This document shows, one piece after another, positions 44,260-53,135 of a stretch of DNA of 64,000 bases. How positions within the stretch are numbered: the stretch's first letter is position 1; each line of letters begins with the position of its first letter. A program made the translations under genes and the position numbers. The notes beneath the pieces are model-generated. The model did not search any database. It was given only the letters and a program-made list of their open reading frames with translations, and was not told the DNA's origin. The DNA lies in the NCBI RefSeq assembly GCF_900187615.1, contig NZ_FYDO01000019.1:62001-126000 (forward strand). Reading direction: 5' to 3'. This DNA is from Pseudomonas sp. Irchel s3f7 (lineage in GTDB: Bacteria > Pseudomonadota > Gammaproteobacteria > Pseudomonadales > Pseudomonadaceae).

Positions 44260-45017
44260 TGGGTGCGTTACGCATCGTCTTGACGTTGGCCCTGATGCTG
44301 GCTGCGCCGTTGGCGTTCGCCGCCGATCCGTTGTCGATCCCGGCCATCACGTTGGGCACCAACGCCGAAGGCGCTCAGGAATACTCGGTCAGCCTGCAAA
44401 TCCTGCTGATCATGACCGCGCTGAGTTTCATCCCGGCGTTCGTCATGCTGATGACCAGTTTCACCCGGATCATCATCGTTTTCTCGATCCTGCGTCAGGC
44501 CCTTGGCTTGCAACAGACGCCTTCGAACCAGATCCTCACGGGCCTGGCGCTGTTTCTGACGATGTTCATCATGGCGCCGGTGTTTGACCGGGTGAACCAG
44601 GACGCCTTGCAGCCGTACCTGGCGGAAAAGCTCACGGCCCAGGACGCCGTTGCCAAGGCGCAGGTGCCGATCAAGGACTTCATGCTCGCCCAAACGCGCA
44701 GCAGCGATCTTGAGCTGTTCATGCGCTTGTCCAAGCGCACCGACATTGCCACGCCGGATCAGGCGCCGCTGACCATCCTGGTGCCGGCCTTCGTGACGTC
44801 CGAACTGAAAACCGCTTTCCAGATCGGCTTCATGATCTTCATTCCGTTCCTGATCATCGATCTGGTCGTGGCCAGTGTGCTGATGGCGATGGGCATGATG
44901 ATGCTCTCGCCACTGATCATTTCCCTGCCGTTCAAAATCATGCTGTTCGTGCTGGTGGATGGCTGGGCCTTGATTATCGGTACGTTGGCCAGCAGCTTCG
45001 GCGGTGTCTCGCCATGA
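44259..45017 (+). CDS. fliP: Flagellar export gate protein FliP
   Basis: A 252-residue polytopic protein of the export gate, made with a signal peptide (LALMLAAPLAFAADP). The conserved MLMTSFTRIIIVFSILRQAL and FIPFLIIDLVVASVLMAMGM are present. It overlaps fliQ by four bases (ATGA). Confidence 0.98.
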   Translation: MGALRIVLTLALMLAAPLAFAADPLSIPAITLGTNAEGAQEYSVSLQILLIMTALSFIPAFVMLMTSFTRIIIVFSILRQALGLQQTPSNQILTGLALFLTMFIMAPVFDRVNQDALQPYLAEKLTAQDAVAKAQVPIKDFMLAQTRSSDLELFMRLSKRTDIATPDQAPLTILVPAFVTSELKTAFQIGFMIFIPFLIIDLVVASVLMAMGMMMLSPLIISLPFKIMLFVLVDGWALIIGTLASSFGGVSP

Positions 45018-45283
45018 CGCCGGAAGTCGCCGTCGACATCTTTCGCGAAGCGCTGTGGCTGACCACGTTGATGGTGGCGGTGCTGGTGATTCCGAGTTTG
45101 CTGGTGGGCCTGATCGTGGCGATGTTCCAGGCTGCTACCCAGATCAACGAACAGACCCTGAGCTTCCTCCCGCGTCTGCTGGTGATGCTGGTGACGCTGA
45201 TCGTCGCCGGCCCGTGGCTGGTGCAGACCTTCATGGAATACATCATCCAGCTGTACCACAACATTCCGATGGTCATCGGCTAA
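45014..45283 (+). CDS. fliQ: Flagellar export gate protein FliQ
   Basis: An 89-residue protein with two transmembrane helices; MFQAATQINEQTLSFLPRL is the FliQ family core. ATG overlaps the fliP stop. Confidence 0.97.
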   Translation: MTPEVAVDIFREALWLTTLMVAVLVIPSLLVGLIVAMFQAATQINEQTLSFLPRLLVMLVTLIVAGPWLVQTFMEYIIQLYHNIPMVIG

Positions 45284-45286
45284 GCC

Positions 45287-46072
45287 ATGTCATCGCTGCT
45301 GCAGTTGACCGACACCCAGATCAGCACGTGGGTCGCGACCTTCATGTTGCCGCTGTTTCGTGTCGGCGCCTTGCTGATGGTCATGCCGGTGTTCGGCACT
45401 TCGCTGGTGCCCAAGCGTATTCGGCTCTATTTCGCCCTCGCCATCACCGTGGTCATTGCGCCCAACCTGCCGCCCATGCCGCCGGTACATGCGCTGGATC
45501 TGAGCGGGCTGCTGCTGATTGCCGAGCAGATTCTCGTCGGCGCGATCCTCGGGTTCTCTCTGCAATTGTTCTTCCAGGCTTTCGTGGTGGCCGGGCAAAT
45601 TGTCTCGATCCAGATGGGCATGGGCTTCGCGTCCATGGTCGACCCCACCAACGGCGTGTCGGTGGCGGTGATCGGACAGTTCTTCACCATGCTGGTAACG
45701 CTGATGTTCCTGGCTATGAATGGCCATCTGGTAGTGTTCGAGGTGCTGACCGAGAGCTTCACAACGTTGCCGGTCGGTAGCGGCCTGATGGTCAATCATT
45801 ACTGGGAAATTGCAGGCAAACTGGGTTGGGTCCTGGGTGCGGCATTGCTGCTGGTACTGCCGGCGATCACCGCGCTGCTGGTGGTTAACATCGCGTTCGG
45901 TGTGATGACGCGGGCGGCGCCGCAACTGAACATTTTCTCCATCGGTTTTCCGCTGACGCTGGTGCTCGGGCTGTTCATCGTCTGGGTCGGTCTGGCGGAC
46001 ATTCTCAATCAGTATCAGCCGCTGGCCACCGAGGCCTTACAGCTTTTACGCGAACTGGCAAAGGCGCGCTGA
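45287..46072 (+). CDS. fliR: Flagellar export gate protein FliR
   Basis: A 261-residue polytopic gate protein. Conserved segments include FRVGALLMVMPVFGTSLVPK and GMGFASMVDPTNG. It is three bases after fliQ and three before flhB. Confidence 0.97.
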   Translation: MSSLLQLTDTQISTWVATFMLPLFRVGALLMVMPVFGTSLVPKRIRLYFALAITVVIAPNLPPMPPVHALDLSGLLLIAEQILVGAILGFSLQLFFQAFVVAGQIVSIQMGMGFASMVDPTNGVSVAVIGQFFTMLVTLMFLAMNGHLVVFEVLTESFTTLPVGSGLMVNHYWEIAGKLGWVLGAALLLVLPAITALLVVNIAFGVMTRAAPQLNIFSIGFPLTLVLGLFIVWVGLADILNQYQPLATEALQLLRELAKAR

Positions 46073-46075
46073 GCC

Positions 46076-47215
46076 ATGGCTGAGAGCGAAAGCGGTCAGG
46101 ACAAGACAGAAGACCCCACGGAGAAAAAGAAAAAGGACGCCCGTGAAAAGGGTGAGATTGCCCGTTCCAAGGAGCTTAATACGCTGGCGATCATGCTTGC
46201 AGGTGCTGGCGCGTTGCTGGTGTTCGGCGGAGCGCTGGCTCAGGAAATGATGGACCTGATGCGCCTGAATTTTACGCTGTCGCGGGAAGTGGTGCTGGAT
46301 CAGCGCTCGATGGGCGCCTATCTGCTGCACTCGGGGCAGATCGCCTTGCTGGCGATTCAGCCAGTGATGATCACCTTGCTGCTGGCCGCATTGATCGGCC
46401 CGATTTCCCTCGGTGGCTGGTTGTTCTCCGCGGGCACCATGGCGCCCAAATTCAGCCGTATGAACCCCGGTGCAGGTCTCAAGCGCATGTTTTCGGCCAA
46501 GGCCGTGGCCGAACTGCTCAAAGCCTTGGCGAAGTTCTTCATCGTGCTGTTTGTGGCGCTGTTGGTGTTGTCCGCAGACATCGACGATTTGTTGCGTATC
46601 GCCCACGAACCGCTGGATCGGGCCATCACTCATAGCCTGCAATTGGTCGGCTGGAGCACTCTGTGGATGGCCTGCGGATTGATCATCATTGCCGCCGTCG
46701 ATGTACCGATCCAGATCTGGGAAAGCATCAAGAAACTGAAGATGACCAAGCAAGAAGTGCGCGACGAGCACAAGGACCAGGAAGGTCGGCCTGAAGTCAA
46801 ACAGCGCATTCGCCAGTTGCAACGCGAAATGTCCCAGCGCCGGATGATGGCGGCAATCCCCGATGCCGACGTGGTCATCACCAACCCGACCCACTACGCC
46901 GTGGCGCTCAAGTACGACCCGGACAAGGGCGGGGCGCCGATGCTGATCGCCAAGGGCAGCGACTTCCTGGCGCTGAAGATTCGTGAAATCGCGGCGGCCA
47001 ATGAGATTTTGCTGCTGGAATCGCCGGCGCTGGCGCGGTCGATTTATTACTCGACGGAGTTAGAGCAGGAAATTCCGGGTGGGCTGTATCTCGCGGTTGC
47101 GCAGGTGTTGGCTTACGTCTACCAGATTCGGCAGTACCGGGCGGGCAAAGGAAAGCGGCCGGATCCGCTCAAGGATGATTTGCCGATTCCGCCGGATTTG
47201 CGGCGGGATTCTTAA
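46076..47215 (+). CDS. flhB: Flagellar export switch protein FlhB
   Basis: A 379-residue export gate protein with four transmembrane helices and a cytoplasmic domain that self-cleaves at NPTH (270-273, ITNPTHYAVALKYD). Cleavage with FliK changes export from hook to filament substrates. N-terminal DKTEDPTEKKKKDAREKGEI is typical. Unlike many clusters, flhA does not follow directly; a foreign-looking gene intervenes. Confidence 0.98.
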   Translation: MAESESGQDKTEDPTEKKKKDAREKGEIARSKELNTLAIMLAGAGALLVFGGALAQEMMDLMRLNFTLSREVVLDQRSMGAYLLHSGQIALLAIQPVMITLLLAALIGPISLGGWLFSAGTMAPKFSRMNPGAGLKRMFSAKAVAELLKALAKFFIVLFVALLVLSADIDDLLRIAHEPLDRAITHSLQLVGWSTLWMACGLIIIAAVDVPIQIWESIKKLKMTKQEVRDEHKDQEGRPEVKQRIRQLQREMSQRRMMAAIPDADVVITNPTHYAVALKYDPDKGGAPMLIAKGSDFLALKIREIAAANEILLLESPALARSIYYSTELEQEIPGGLYLAVAQVLAYVYQIRQYRAGKGKRPDPLKDDLPIPPDLRRDS

Positions 47216-47281
47216 AGTAGAGTTACTGTGTTTTTAGCTCAATCGCTCCTTGCTCCTTGACAGGGGATAGATCTGGCGATT

Positions 47282-48379
47282 TTAGCCGTTGCGAATATGT
47301 AAGATTTTTTTTGGGTGGAAATTGATGCTTTTTCCTTTTTTCACATGATGGGTCTGTGTTCTAAAAAAGGTGTCTAGGTCGCTGTATGGGTCATCTGGGT
47401 AGTGCTGGCGAGAATAATTAAATTGTTCAAGAATATCCTGCGGGTCGTTGTTCGCCACCACAATACCTTTATAGCCTTTTACGGGTTTTCTAGTCAGGTG
47501 TGAAAATTCTGCTGCGAATGAGTTGCGGCCGCCCTCCGCAGAATGGCAAGCCAAAATTCTAACGTTTTCGTATTTTTCAAAGTTGTAGTTTTTCTGCAGT
47601 AGCTCGGTGTGAAGCTCTTTAGGGGTTAACTGTCGATCTTTGAAGACAACTTTCGAGGGCTTACTTGATATGCCTGGCTCGCCATGAGCTTTAATGTTGA
47701 GACGTGTATTGCCCTTGTAGTTATCTATAAAAGTGAACGCTGCGTCGTCGATCATTCGAATCTCTTGCATGTATCCATTCCTTGGGGCTTTTGCTGCTGT
47801 AAGTGCTCGCCGCGATGAAAGAAAGGATGTAAAGATTTTTGCGAGTGGAATATGGCCGTTTTGATCATAAAAGTTGACCGGATCCGCGAGGCAATAGGCA
47901 TACGGATTCAACCCGCCATTTCCAAACGGACTCAAACTATCCGGACTATTAAATCGCATCAAAACAGGATTAAACGCCCGATACCCATTCCCCAACAAAT
48001 AACACCCGGTCACCGCATCCGCCCGCTCACCATTGAACCCCAGCAAGCTGCTCAATCCGCTTTCAGCCCGATGATGGCCGTAGGGCGAGTAGGCGATGGG
48101 GTATTGCAGATCGGCTTTAAGAGTCTGCAGTACCGAACGCTGCGGATCGGTAGCCAGCAGTGTGCTTTCGACGGCATCGTTCTGACGCTTCTGTTGCGCT
48201 AGCAGCAGGTCGTCCTTCTGAAAAATGGAGTACCCGATTGCCCCCTGTATTTCCGTACTCAGGCGACTTTTGCAATAAAACCGTTGGTGCGCTGCTGCCC
48301 CCGGCAGGAATTGGCTGATCAAACGATCCAGTGGATCGTAGGCATTGCGGCAGAGCAGGATTGGTTGTGAGGAAGCCAT
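47282..48379 (-). CDS. Orphan Rhs-core protein with toxin-like C-terminal domain
   Basis: A 365-residue protein convergent to flhB. An N-terminal segment (NAYDPLDRLISQFLPGAAAH) leads to an Rhs-associated core (about 95-176: LGFNGERADAVTGCYLLGNG, RFNSPDSLSPFGNGGLNPYA). The 190-residue C-terminal domain is different: AT-richer, with LNIKAHGEPG (H232) and VRILACHSAEGGRNSF (C278), an arrangement seen in clan CD (caspase/C80-like) cysteine proteases. It lacks the long YD-repeat shell and a secretion signal. No immunity-like ORF follows (67 bases to flhB). Effector function is inferred; it could be a displaced Rhs tip. Confidence 0.75.
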   Translation of the reverse strand: MASSQPILLCRNAYDPLDRLISQFLPGAAAHQRFYCKSRLSTEIQGAIGYSIFQKDDLLLAQQKRQNDAVESTLLATDPQRSVLQTLKADLQYPIAYSPYGHHRAESGLSSLLGFNGERADAVTGCYLLGNGYRAFNPVLMRFNSPDSLSPFGNGGLNPYAYCLADPVNFYDQNGHIPLAKIFTSFLSSRRALTAAKAPRNGYMQEIRMIDDAAFTFIDNYKGNTRLNIKAHGEPGISSKPSKVVFKDRQLTPKELHTELLQKNYNFEKYENVRILACHSAEGGRNSFAAEFSHLTRKPVKGYKGIVVANNDPQDILEQFNYSRQHYPDDPYSDLDTFFRTQTHHVKKGKSINFHPKKILHIRNG

Positions 48380-48507
48380 AGAGCTTGCTCCAGATTCTCG
48401 GGGGAGCTTGAGTATCGGCGGATTATTGCCAGCTCGGTACTATCAGAACTGATAGGTTCGGTGCGCTGTATGGCTCGATCAGTTGCAAGCCTGGACACCA
48501 CTAACCC

Positions 48508-48593
48508 TGTGGGAGCTTGCTCGCGATAGCGGCGGGTCAGTCAACATACGTGCTCGCTGTGTCGACGTCATCGCGAGCAAACTCGCTCCCACA
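48508..48593. repeat. REP inverted pair upstream of flhA
   Basis: TGTGGGAGCTTGCTCGCGAT and ATCGCGAGCAAACTCGCTCC... flank about 45 bases. It occupies part of the 342-base gap between the Rhs-like gene and flhA; the rest holds the flhA promoter. Confidence 0.78.
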
Positions 48594-48644
48594 AGGACCT
48601 CCGCAGGCCGCACAGGCCACCGCTGCATCCTCAAATCCAAAAGT

Positions 48645-48660
48645 TGGAAGGCTTCTTGCA
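48645..48660 (+). promoter_or_regulatory. Sigma54-type promoter of flhA
   Basis: TGGAAGGCTTCTTGCA has GG-N10-GC spacing and fits TGGCACG-N4-TTGCW at the key bases, 62 bases before flhA. flhA is RpoN/FleQ-dependent in P. aeruginosa. Confidence 0.6.
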
Positions 48661-48721
48661 ATAGCCACCCTGCGCCTGCTTCTGGCGTCAAAAGTTTGCT
48701 TCAAAGGAACGGGGAATACCG

Positions 48722-50851
48722 GTGGATCGCTCTCAGTTAATCAGCGCAGCTCGCACAAACGTCGCCGACCTCAGTCGGGGCAATTTGGGTGTGCCATTGT
48801 TGCTGCTGGTCATGCTGGCGATGATGATGTTGCCGATTCCGCCGTTTCTGCTGGACGTGTTCTTCACGTTCAACATTGCGTTGTCGATTGTGGTGCTGCT
48901 GGTCTGCGTGTACGCCTTGCGGCCGCTGGATTTCGCGGTGTTCCCGACCATTCTGCTGGTGGCGACTTTGTTGCGCCTGGCGCTGAACGTGGCCTCTACC
49001 CGGGTGGTGATGCTTCACGGCCAGGACGGTCATGCCGCCGCCGGCAAGGTGATCCAGGCCTTCGGTGAAGTGGTGATTGGCGGTAACTACGTGGTCGGTA
49101 TCGTGGTTTTTGCGATCTTGATGATCATCAACTTCGTCGTGGTGACCAAGGGTGCCGGGCGGATTTCCGAGGTGAGTGCGCGTTTCACCCTCGATGCAAT
49201 GCCCGGCAAACAAATGGCGATCGACGCCGACCTCAACGCCGGCCTGATCGACCAGGCGCAAGCCAAGGCGCGTCGTTCGGAAGTTGCGCAGGAAGCCGAG
49301 TTCTACGGTTCCATGGACGGTGCCAGCAAGTTCGTCCGGGGTGACGCCATTGCCGGCCTGCTGATTCTGTTCATCAACCTGATCGGCGGCATGGCGGTCG
49401 GTATCTTCCAGCACGGCATGACCTTCGGCGACGCCGGTAAGGTTTACGCGTTGCTGACCATCGGTGACGGTTTGGTGGCGCAATTGCCATCACTGTTGTT
49501 ATCGACAGCGGCGGCAATCATGGTGACCCGTGCTTCCGGTTCGGAAGACATGGGCAAGCAGATCAATCGCCAGATGTTCGCCTCGCCCAAAGCGCTGGCG
49601 GTGGCGGCGGGCTTGATGGCGGTCATGGGGCTTGTCCCGGGCATGCCGCACTTTTCCTTCCTGAGCATGGCGGCCCTCGCGGCAGGTGGTGCCTACCTGT
49701 TCTGGAAGAAGCAGAACGGCGCCAAGGTGCAGGCGCTGCAAGAGGTCAAGCGTCAGCAGGAATTGCTGCCTTCGCCAGCCCGGGCCCAGGAAACCAAGGA
49801 GCTTGGCTGGGATGACGTGACACCGATCGACATGATCGGCCTGGAAGTGGGCTATCGCCTGATTCCATTGGTCGACCGCAACCAGGGCGGCCAGCTGCTG
49901 GCGCGGATCAAGGGCGTGCGCAAGAAGCTGTCCCAGGATCTGGGCTTCCTGATGCCGACCGTGCATATCCGCGACAACCTCGACCTGGCCCCCAGCGCCT
50001 ATCGCCTGACCCTCATGGGGGTGATCCTGGCGGAAGCGGAGATTTACCCGGATCGCGAACTGGCGATCAACCCGGGGCAGGTCTACGGCACGCTCAACGG
50101 CATCACCGCCAAAGACCCGGCTTTTGGTCTGGAGGCGGTGTGGATCGAGATCAGTCAGCGTGCCCAGGCACAATCCCTTGGCTATACAGTGGTCGATGCC
50201 AGTACAGTAGTGGCCACCCACTTGAACCAGATTCTCTACAAGCATTCCAGTGAGCTGATCGGCCACGAGGAAGTGCAGCAACTCATGCAATTGCTGGCCA
50301 AGAGTTCGCCGAAACTGGCAGAAGAACTGGTGCCGGGTGTGGTGTCGCTGTCGCAATTGCTCAAGGTGCTGCAAGCGTTGTTGGCGGAACAAGTGCCGGT
50401 GCGTGACATTCGCAGCATTGCCGAAGCCATCGCGAACAATGCCGCCAAGAGTCAAGATACCGCCGCATTGGTGGCGGCGGTGCGTGTTGGCGTATCCCGC
50501 GCAATCGTCCAAAGCATTGTAGGCACTGACTCCGAGCTGCCAGTTATCACGCTGGAGCCAAGGTTGGAACAGATATTGCTCAATAGTCTGCAGAAGGCGG
50601 GACAAGGCTCGGAAGAGGGTGTTCTGCTGGAGCCAAGCATGGCTGAAAAGCTGCAGCGCTCGTTGATCGATGCCGCGCAGCGTCAAGAGATGCAAGGTCA
50701 ACCGGTGATTCTGCTGGTGGCCGGTCCGGTTCGCGCGATGCTCTCGCGATTTGGCCGGCTCGCAGTACCGGGTTTGCACGTGTTGGCTTACCAGGAAATC
50801 CCTGACAACAAGCAAGTGACCATCGTTGCGACAGTAGGGCCCAACGGCTGA
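48722..50851 (+). CDS. flhA: Flagellar export gate protein FlhA
   Basis: A 709-residue export gate protein, with about eight transmembrane helices in the first 330 residues and a cytoplasmic docking domain for chaperone-substrate complexes. Conserved RLALNVASTRVVML, the FHIPEP-region VSARFTLDAMPGKQMAIDAD and GDAIAGLLILFINLIGG are present. The start is GTG 48722, preceded by GGGGAA. Confidence 0.97.
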   Translation: MDRSQLISAARTNVADLSRGNLGVPLLLLVMLAMMMLPIPPFLLDVFFTFNIALSIVVLLVCVYALRPLDFAVFPTILLVATLLRLALNVASTRVVMLHGQDGHAAAGKVIQAFGEVVIGGNYVVGIVVFAILMIINFVVVTKGAGRISEVSARFTLDAMPGKQMAIDADLNAGLIDQAQAKARRSEVAQEAEFYGSMDGASKFVRGDAIAGLLILFINLIGGMAVGIFQHGMTFGDAGKVYALLTIGDGLVAQLPSLLLSTAAAIMVTRASGSEDMGKQINRQMFASPKALAVAAGLMAVMGLVPGMPHFSFLSMAALAAGGAYLFWKKQNGAKVQALQEVKRQQELLPSPARAQETKELGWDDVTPIDMIGLEVGYRLIPLVDRNQGGQLLARIKGVRKKLSQDLGFLMPTVHIRDNLDLAPSAYRLTLMGVILAEAEIYPDRELAINPGQVYGTLNGITAKDPAFGLEAVWIEISQRAQAQSLGYTVVDASTVVATHLNQILYKHSSELIGHEEVQQLMQLLAKSSPKLAEELVPGVVSLSQLLKVLQALLAEQVPVRDIRSIAEAIANNAAKSQDTAALVAAVRVGVSRAIVQSIVGTDSELPVITLEPRLEQILLNSLQKAGQGSEEGVLLEPSMAEKLQRSLIDAAQRQEMQGQPVILLVAGPVRAMLSRFGRLAVPGLHVLAYQEIPDNKQVTIVATVGPNG

Positions 50852-50862
50852 GGTAGTGGTTT

Positions 50863-52188
50863 ATGCAAGTTAAGCGTTTTTTCGCCGCCGATATGCGTCA
50901 GGCCATGAAGCTGGTTCGCGATGAGCTGGGCGCTGATGCGGCGATCATTGGCAACCGCCGGATCGCCGGGGGTGTCGAGCTGACTGCCGCGCTGGATTAC
51001 AAGCTGTCGGCGCTGGCGCCACGTGTTCCGAACATGGAGCTCGAGGATGAGCTGCGCAAGACCCAATCGCGGATCGTCACCGCCCAGGCCGAACTGAGCC
51101 TGCGCAGCGAAGGCGAGAGCGACGAGAGCACCAATCGCCAGTTGTTCGCTGGCCTGCCGCTGACCGCTGCCGAGCCGTTGATCGAACCGACTTACGCCGA
51201 GCCGCGTCGCCCGGCACCAGCGCCTGCTCCAGCAGCGGCTGTTGACGCTCGCGTGTTCGACTCGATGCGTTTCGAGCTCAACAGCCTGCGCGAACTCATG
51301 GAAGTACAGCTGGGATCGCTGGCCTGGAATCAGCTGCAAGGCAGCAGTCCGGGTCAGGCCAACCTCTGGCGTCGTCTGCAACGCATTGGTCTGTCCGGCC
51401 CGTTGTCGCGCGATCTGCTGGCACTGATTACTGAAATCCAGGAGCCTCGTCAGGCCTGGCGCATGTTGCTGGCGCACCTGGCACGAATGATCGCCACGCC
51501 GGAAATCGAGCCCCTGGAAGAAGGCGGCGTGATTGCCATGGTCGGCCCTGCCGGCATGGGCAAGACCACCACGCTGGCCAAGCTGGCGGCCCGGTACGTG
51601 CTCAAGTACGGCGCACAGAACATTGCGCTGGTGAGCATGGACAGCTTCCGCATCGGCGCACAGGAGCAGCTCAAGACCCTCGGCCGCATCCTCAATGTGC
51701 CGGTGACCCACGTCGACCCGGGCCAGTCCCTGGTGCAGGCGCTGGAACCTTTGCTGCGCAAGCGTGTAGTGCTGATCGACACCGCCGGCCTGCAAGCCAG
51801 CGACCCGGCGCTGCGTATGCAGCTCGAAAGTCTGGCCGGCCGTGGCATCCGCTCAAAAAATTATCTGGTGTTGGCAACCACCAGCCAGAAACAGGTTCTA
51901 ACCGCCGCCTATCACAGTTACAAGCGCTGCGGGCTAGCTGGCTGCATCCTGACTAAACTGGATGAAACAGCCAGTCTGGGCGAGGTACTAAGTCTGGCCA
52001 TCAGCCATGAATTACCGGTGGCGTACCTGACCGATGGCCCGCGGATTCCGGATGATCTGCATCTGCCGCGTCGTCATCAATTGGTCAGTCGCGCCGTCAG
52101 CGTGCAAATGCAGGAAGAACCCAGCGAAGAAGCCATGGCTGACATGTTCGCTGACATTTACCACAGCCCCACCAAGCAGGTAGGCTGA
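50863..52188 (+). CDS. flhF: Polar flagellum placement GTPase FlhF
   Basis: A 441-residue SRP-type GTPase that places the flagellum at the cell pole. The N-terminal B domain starts MQVKRFFAADMRQAMKLVRD; the G domain has GPAGMGKTTTLAKLAARYV (G1), LIDTAGL (G3) and TKLDE (G4). GAGG precedes ATG 50863. It is followed by a 35-codon ORF and fleN, its numerical counterpart. Confidence 0.97.
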   Translation: MQVKRFFAADMRQAMKLVRDELGADAAIIGNRRIAGGVELTAALDYKLSALAPRVPNMELEDELRKTQSRIVTAQAELSLRSEGESDESTNRQLFAGLPLTAAEPLIEPTYAEPRRPAPAPAPAAAVDARVFDSMRFELNSLRELMEVQLGSLAWNQLQGSSPGQANLWRRLQRIGLSGPLSRDLLALITEIQEPRQAWRMLLAHLARMIATPEIEPLEEGGVIAMVGPAGMGKTTTLAKLAARYVLKYGAQNIALVSMDSFRIGAQEQLKTLGRILNVPVTHVDPGQSLVQALEPLLRKRVVLIDTAGLQASDPALRMQLESLAGRGIRSKNYLVLATTSQKQVLTAAYHSYKRCGLAGCILTKLDETASLGEVLSLAISHELPVAYLTDGPRIPDDLHLPRRHQLVSRAVSVQMQEEPSEEAMADMFADIYHSPTKQVG

Positions 52189-52195
52189 GGTAAAA

Positions 52196-52303
52196 ATGAA
52201 TAGTTTTTGTACCTACATCGATGGTCTGCCATGCATTGTTCCGTTTGTGAACGCGCAGCCAGTAATGTGGCCTCCGTCTATGCAAGACAAGGTAAAGAAA
52301 TAA
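52196..52303 (+). CDS. Possible 35-residue ORF coupling flhF to fleN
   Basis: ATG 52196 is preceded by TGAGG (overlapping the flhF stop) at five bases, a good SD. The ORF encodes 35 residues (MNSFCTYIDGLPCIVPFVN...) and its TAA ends one base before the fleN ATG. fleN itself has only a distant AAGG, so this ORF may deliver ribosomes to fleN or make a microprotein. No family recognised. Confidence 0.4.
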   Translation: MNSFCTYIDGLPCIVPFVNAQPVMWPPSMQDKVKK

Positions 52304-52304
52304 C

Positions 52305-53135
52305 ATGGGCAGCATGCATCCCGTACAGGTGATCGCGGTGACCGGCGGCAAAGGTGGCGTCGGGAAAACTAACGTGTCAGTGAACTTGTCCCTGGCTTTG
52401 GCCGAGCTCGGCCGGCGCGTCATGTTGCTGGACGCCGACCTGGGACTGGCGAACGTCGACGTCTTGCTGGGACTGACACCCAAACGTACCCTGGCCGACG
52501 TGATCGAAGGCCGCTGCGAGCTGCGCGACGTCTTGTTGCAGGGCCCCGGTGGCATTCGCATCGTTCCGGCCGCATCCGGCACTCAGAGCATGGTGCATCT
52601 GCGTCCGGCGCAACACGCCGGGCTGATCCAGGCGTTCAGTGATATCGGCGACAATCTCGATGTGCTGGTGATCGATACCGCCGCCGGTATTGGCGAGTCG
52701 GTCGTCAGTTTTGTGCGCGCCGCTCAGGAAGTGTTGCTGGTGGTCTGCGACGAGCCGACGTCCATCACCGACGCCTACGCCCTGATCAAATTGCTCAACC
52801 GCGACTACGGCATGAACCGCTTCCGCGTGCTGGCCAACATGGCCCAGAGCCCGCAGGAAGGTCGCAACCTGTTTGCCAAGTTGACCAAGGTCACCGATCG
52901 TTTTCTCGACGTTGCATTGCAATACGTCGGTGCGGTGCCTTACGACGAAAGCGTGCGCAAGGCTGTGCAGAAGCAGCGCGCCGTGTACGAAGCCTTCCCG
53001 CGTTCCAAGTGCTCGCTCGCCTTCAAGGCGATCGCGCAGAAGGTCGACACCTGGCCGCTGCCTGCCAACCCGCGCGGGCACCTGGAGTTTTTCGTCGAGC
53101 GGCTCGTGCAGCAAACGGCAGGACCCGTGCTATGA
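52305..53135 (+). CDS. fleN: Flagellar number regulator FleN (FlhG)
   Basis: A 276-residue ParA/MinD-type ATPase that limits flagellar number by restraining FleQ. The deviant Walker A is TGGKGGVGKTNVSVN, with LLDADLGLANVDVLLGL after it. A second ATG at 52314 (MHPVQVIAV) is possible. The stop overlaps the fliA start (ATGA). Confidence 0.97.
   Translation: MGSMHPVQVIAVTGGKGGVGKTNVSVNLSLALAELGRRVMLLDADLGLANVDVLLGLTPKRTLADVIEGRCELRDVLLQGPGGIRIVPAASGTQSMVHLRPAQHAGLIQAFSDIGDNLDVLVIDTAAGIGESVVSFVRAAQEVLLVVCDEPTSITDAYALIKLLNRDYGMNRFRVLANMAQSPQEGRNLFAKLTKVTDRFLDVALQYVGAVPYDESVRKAVQKQRAVYEAFPRSKCSLAFKAIAQKVDTWPLPANPRGHLEFFVERLVQQTAGPVL

Noticed and set aside
48648..48705. Alternative sigma54 match TGGCGTCAAAAGTTTGCT before flhA
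   Set aside because: The spacing between GG and GC is 12 instead of 10 bases; the site at 48645-48660 has the correct spacing.
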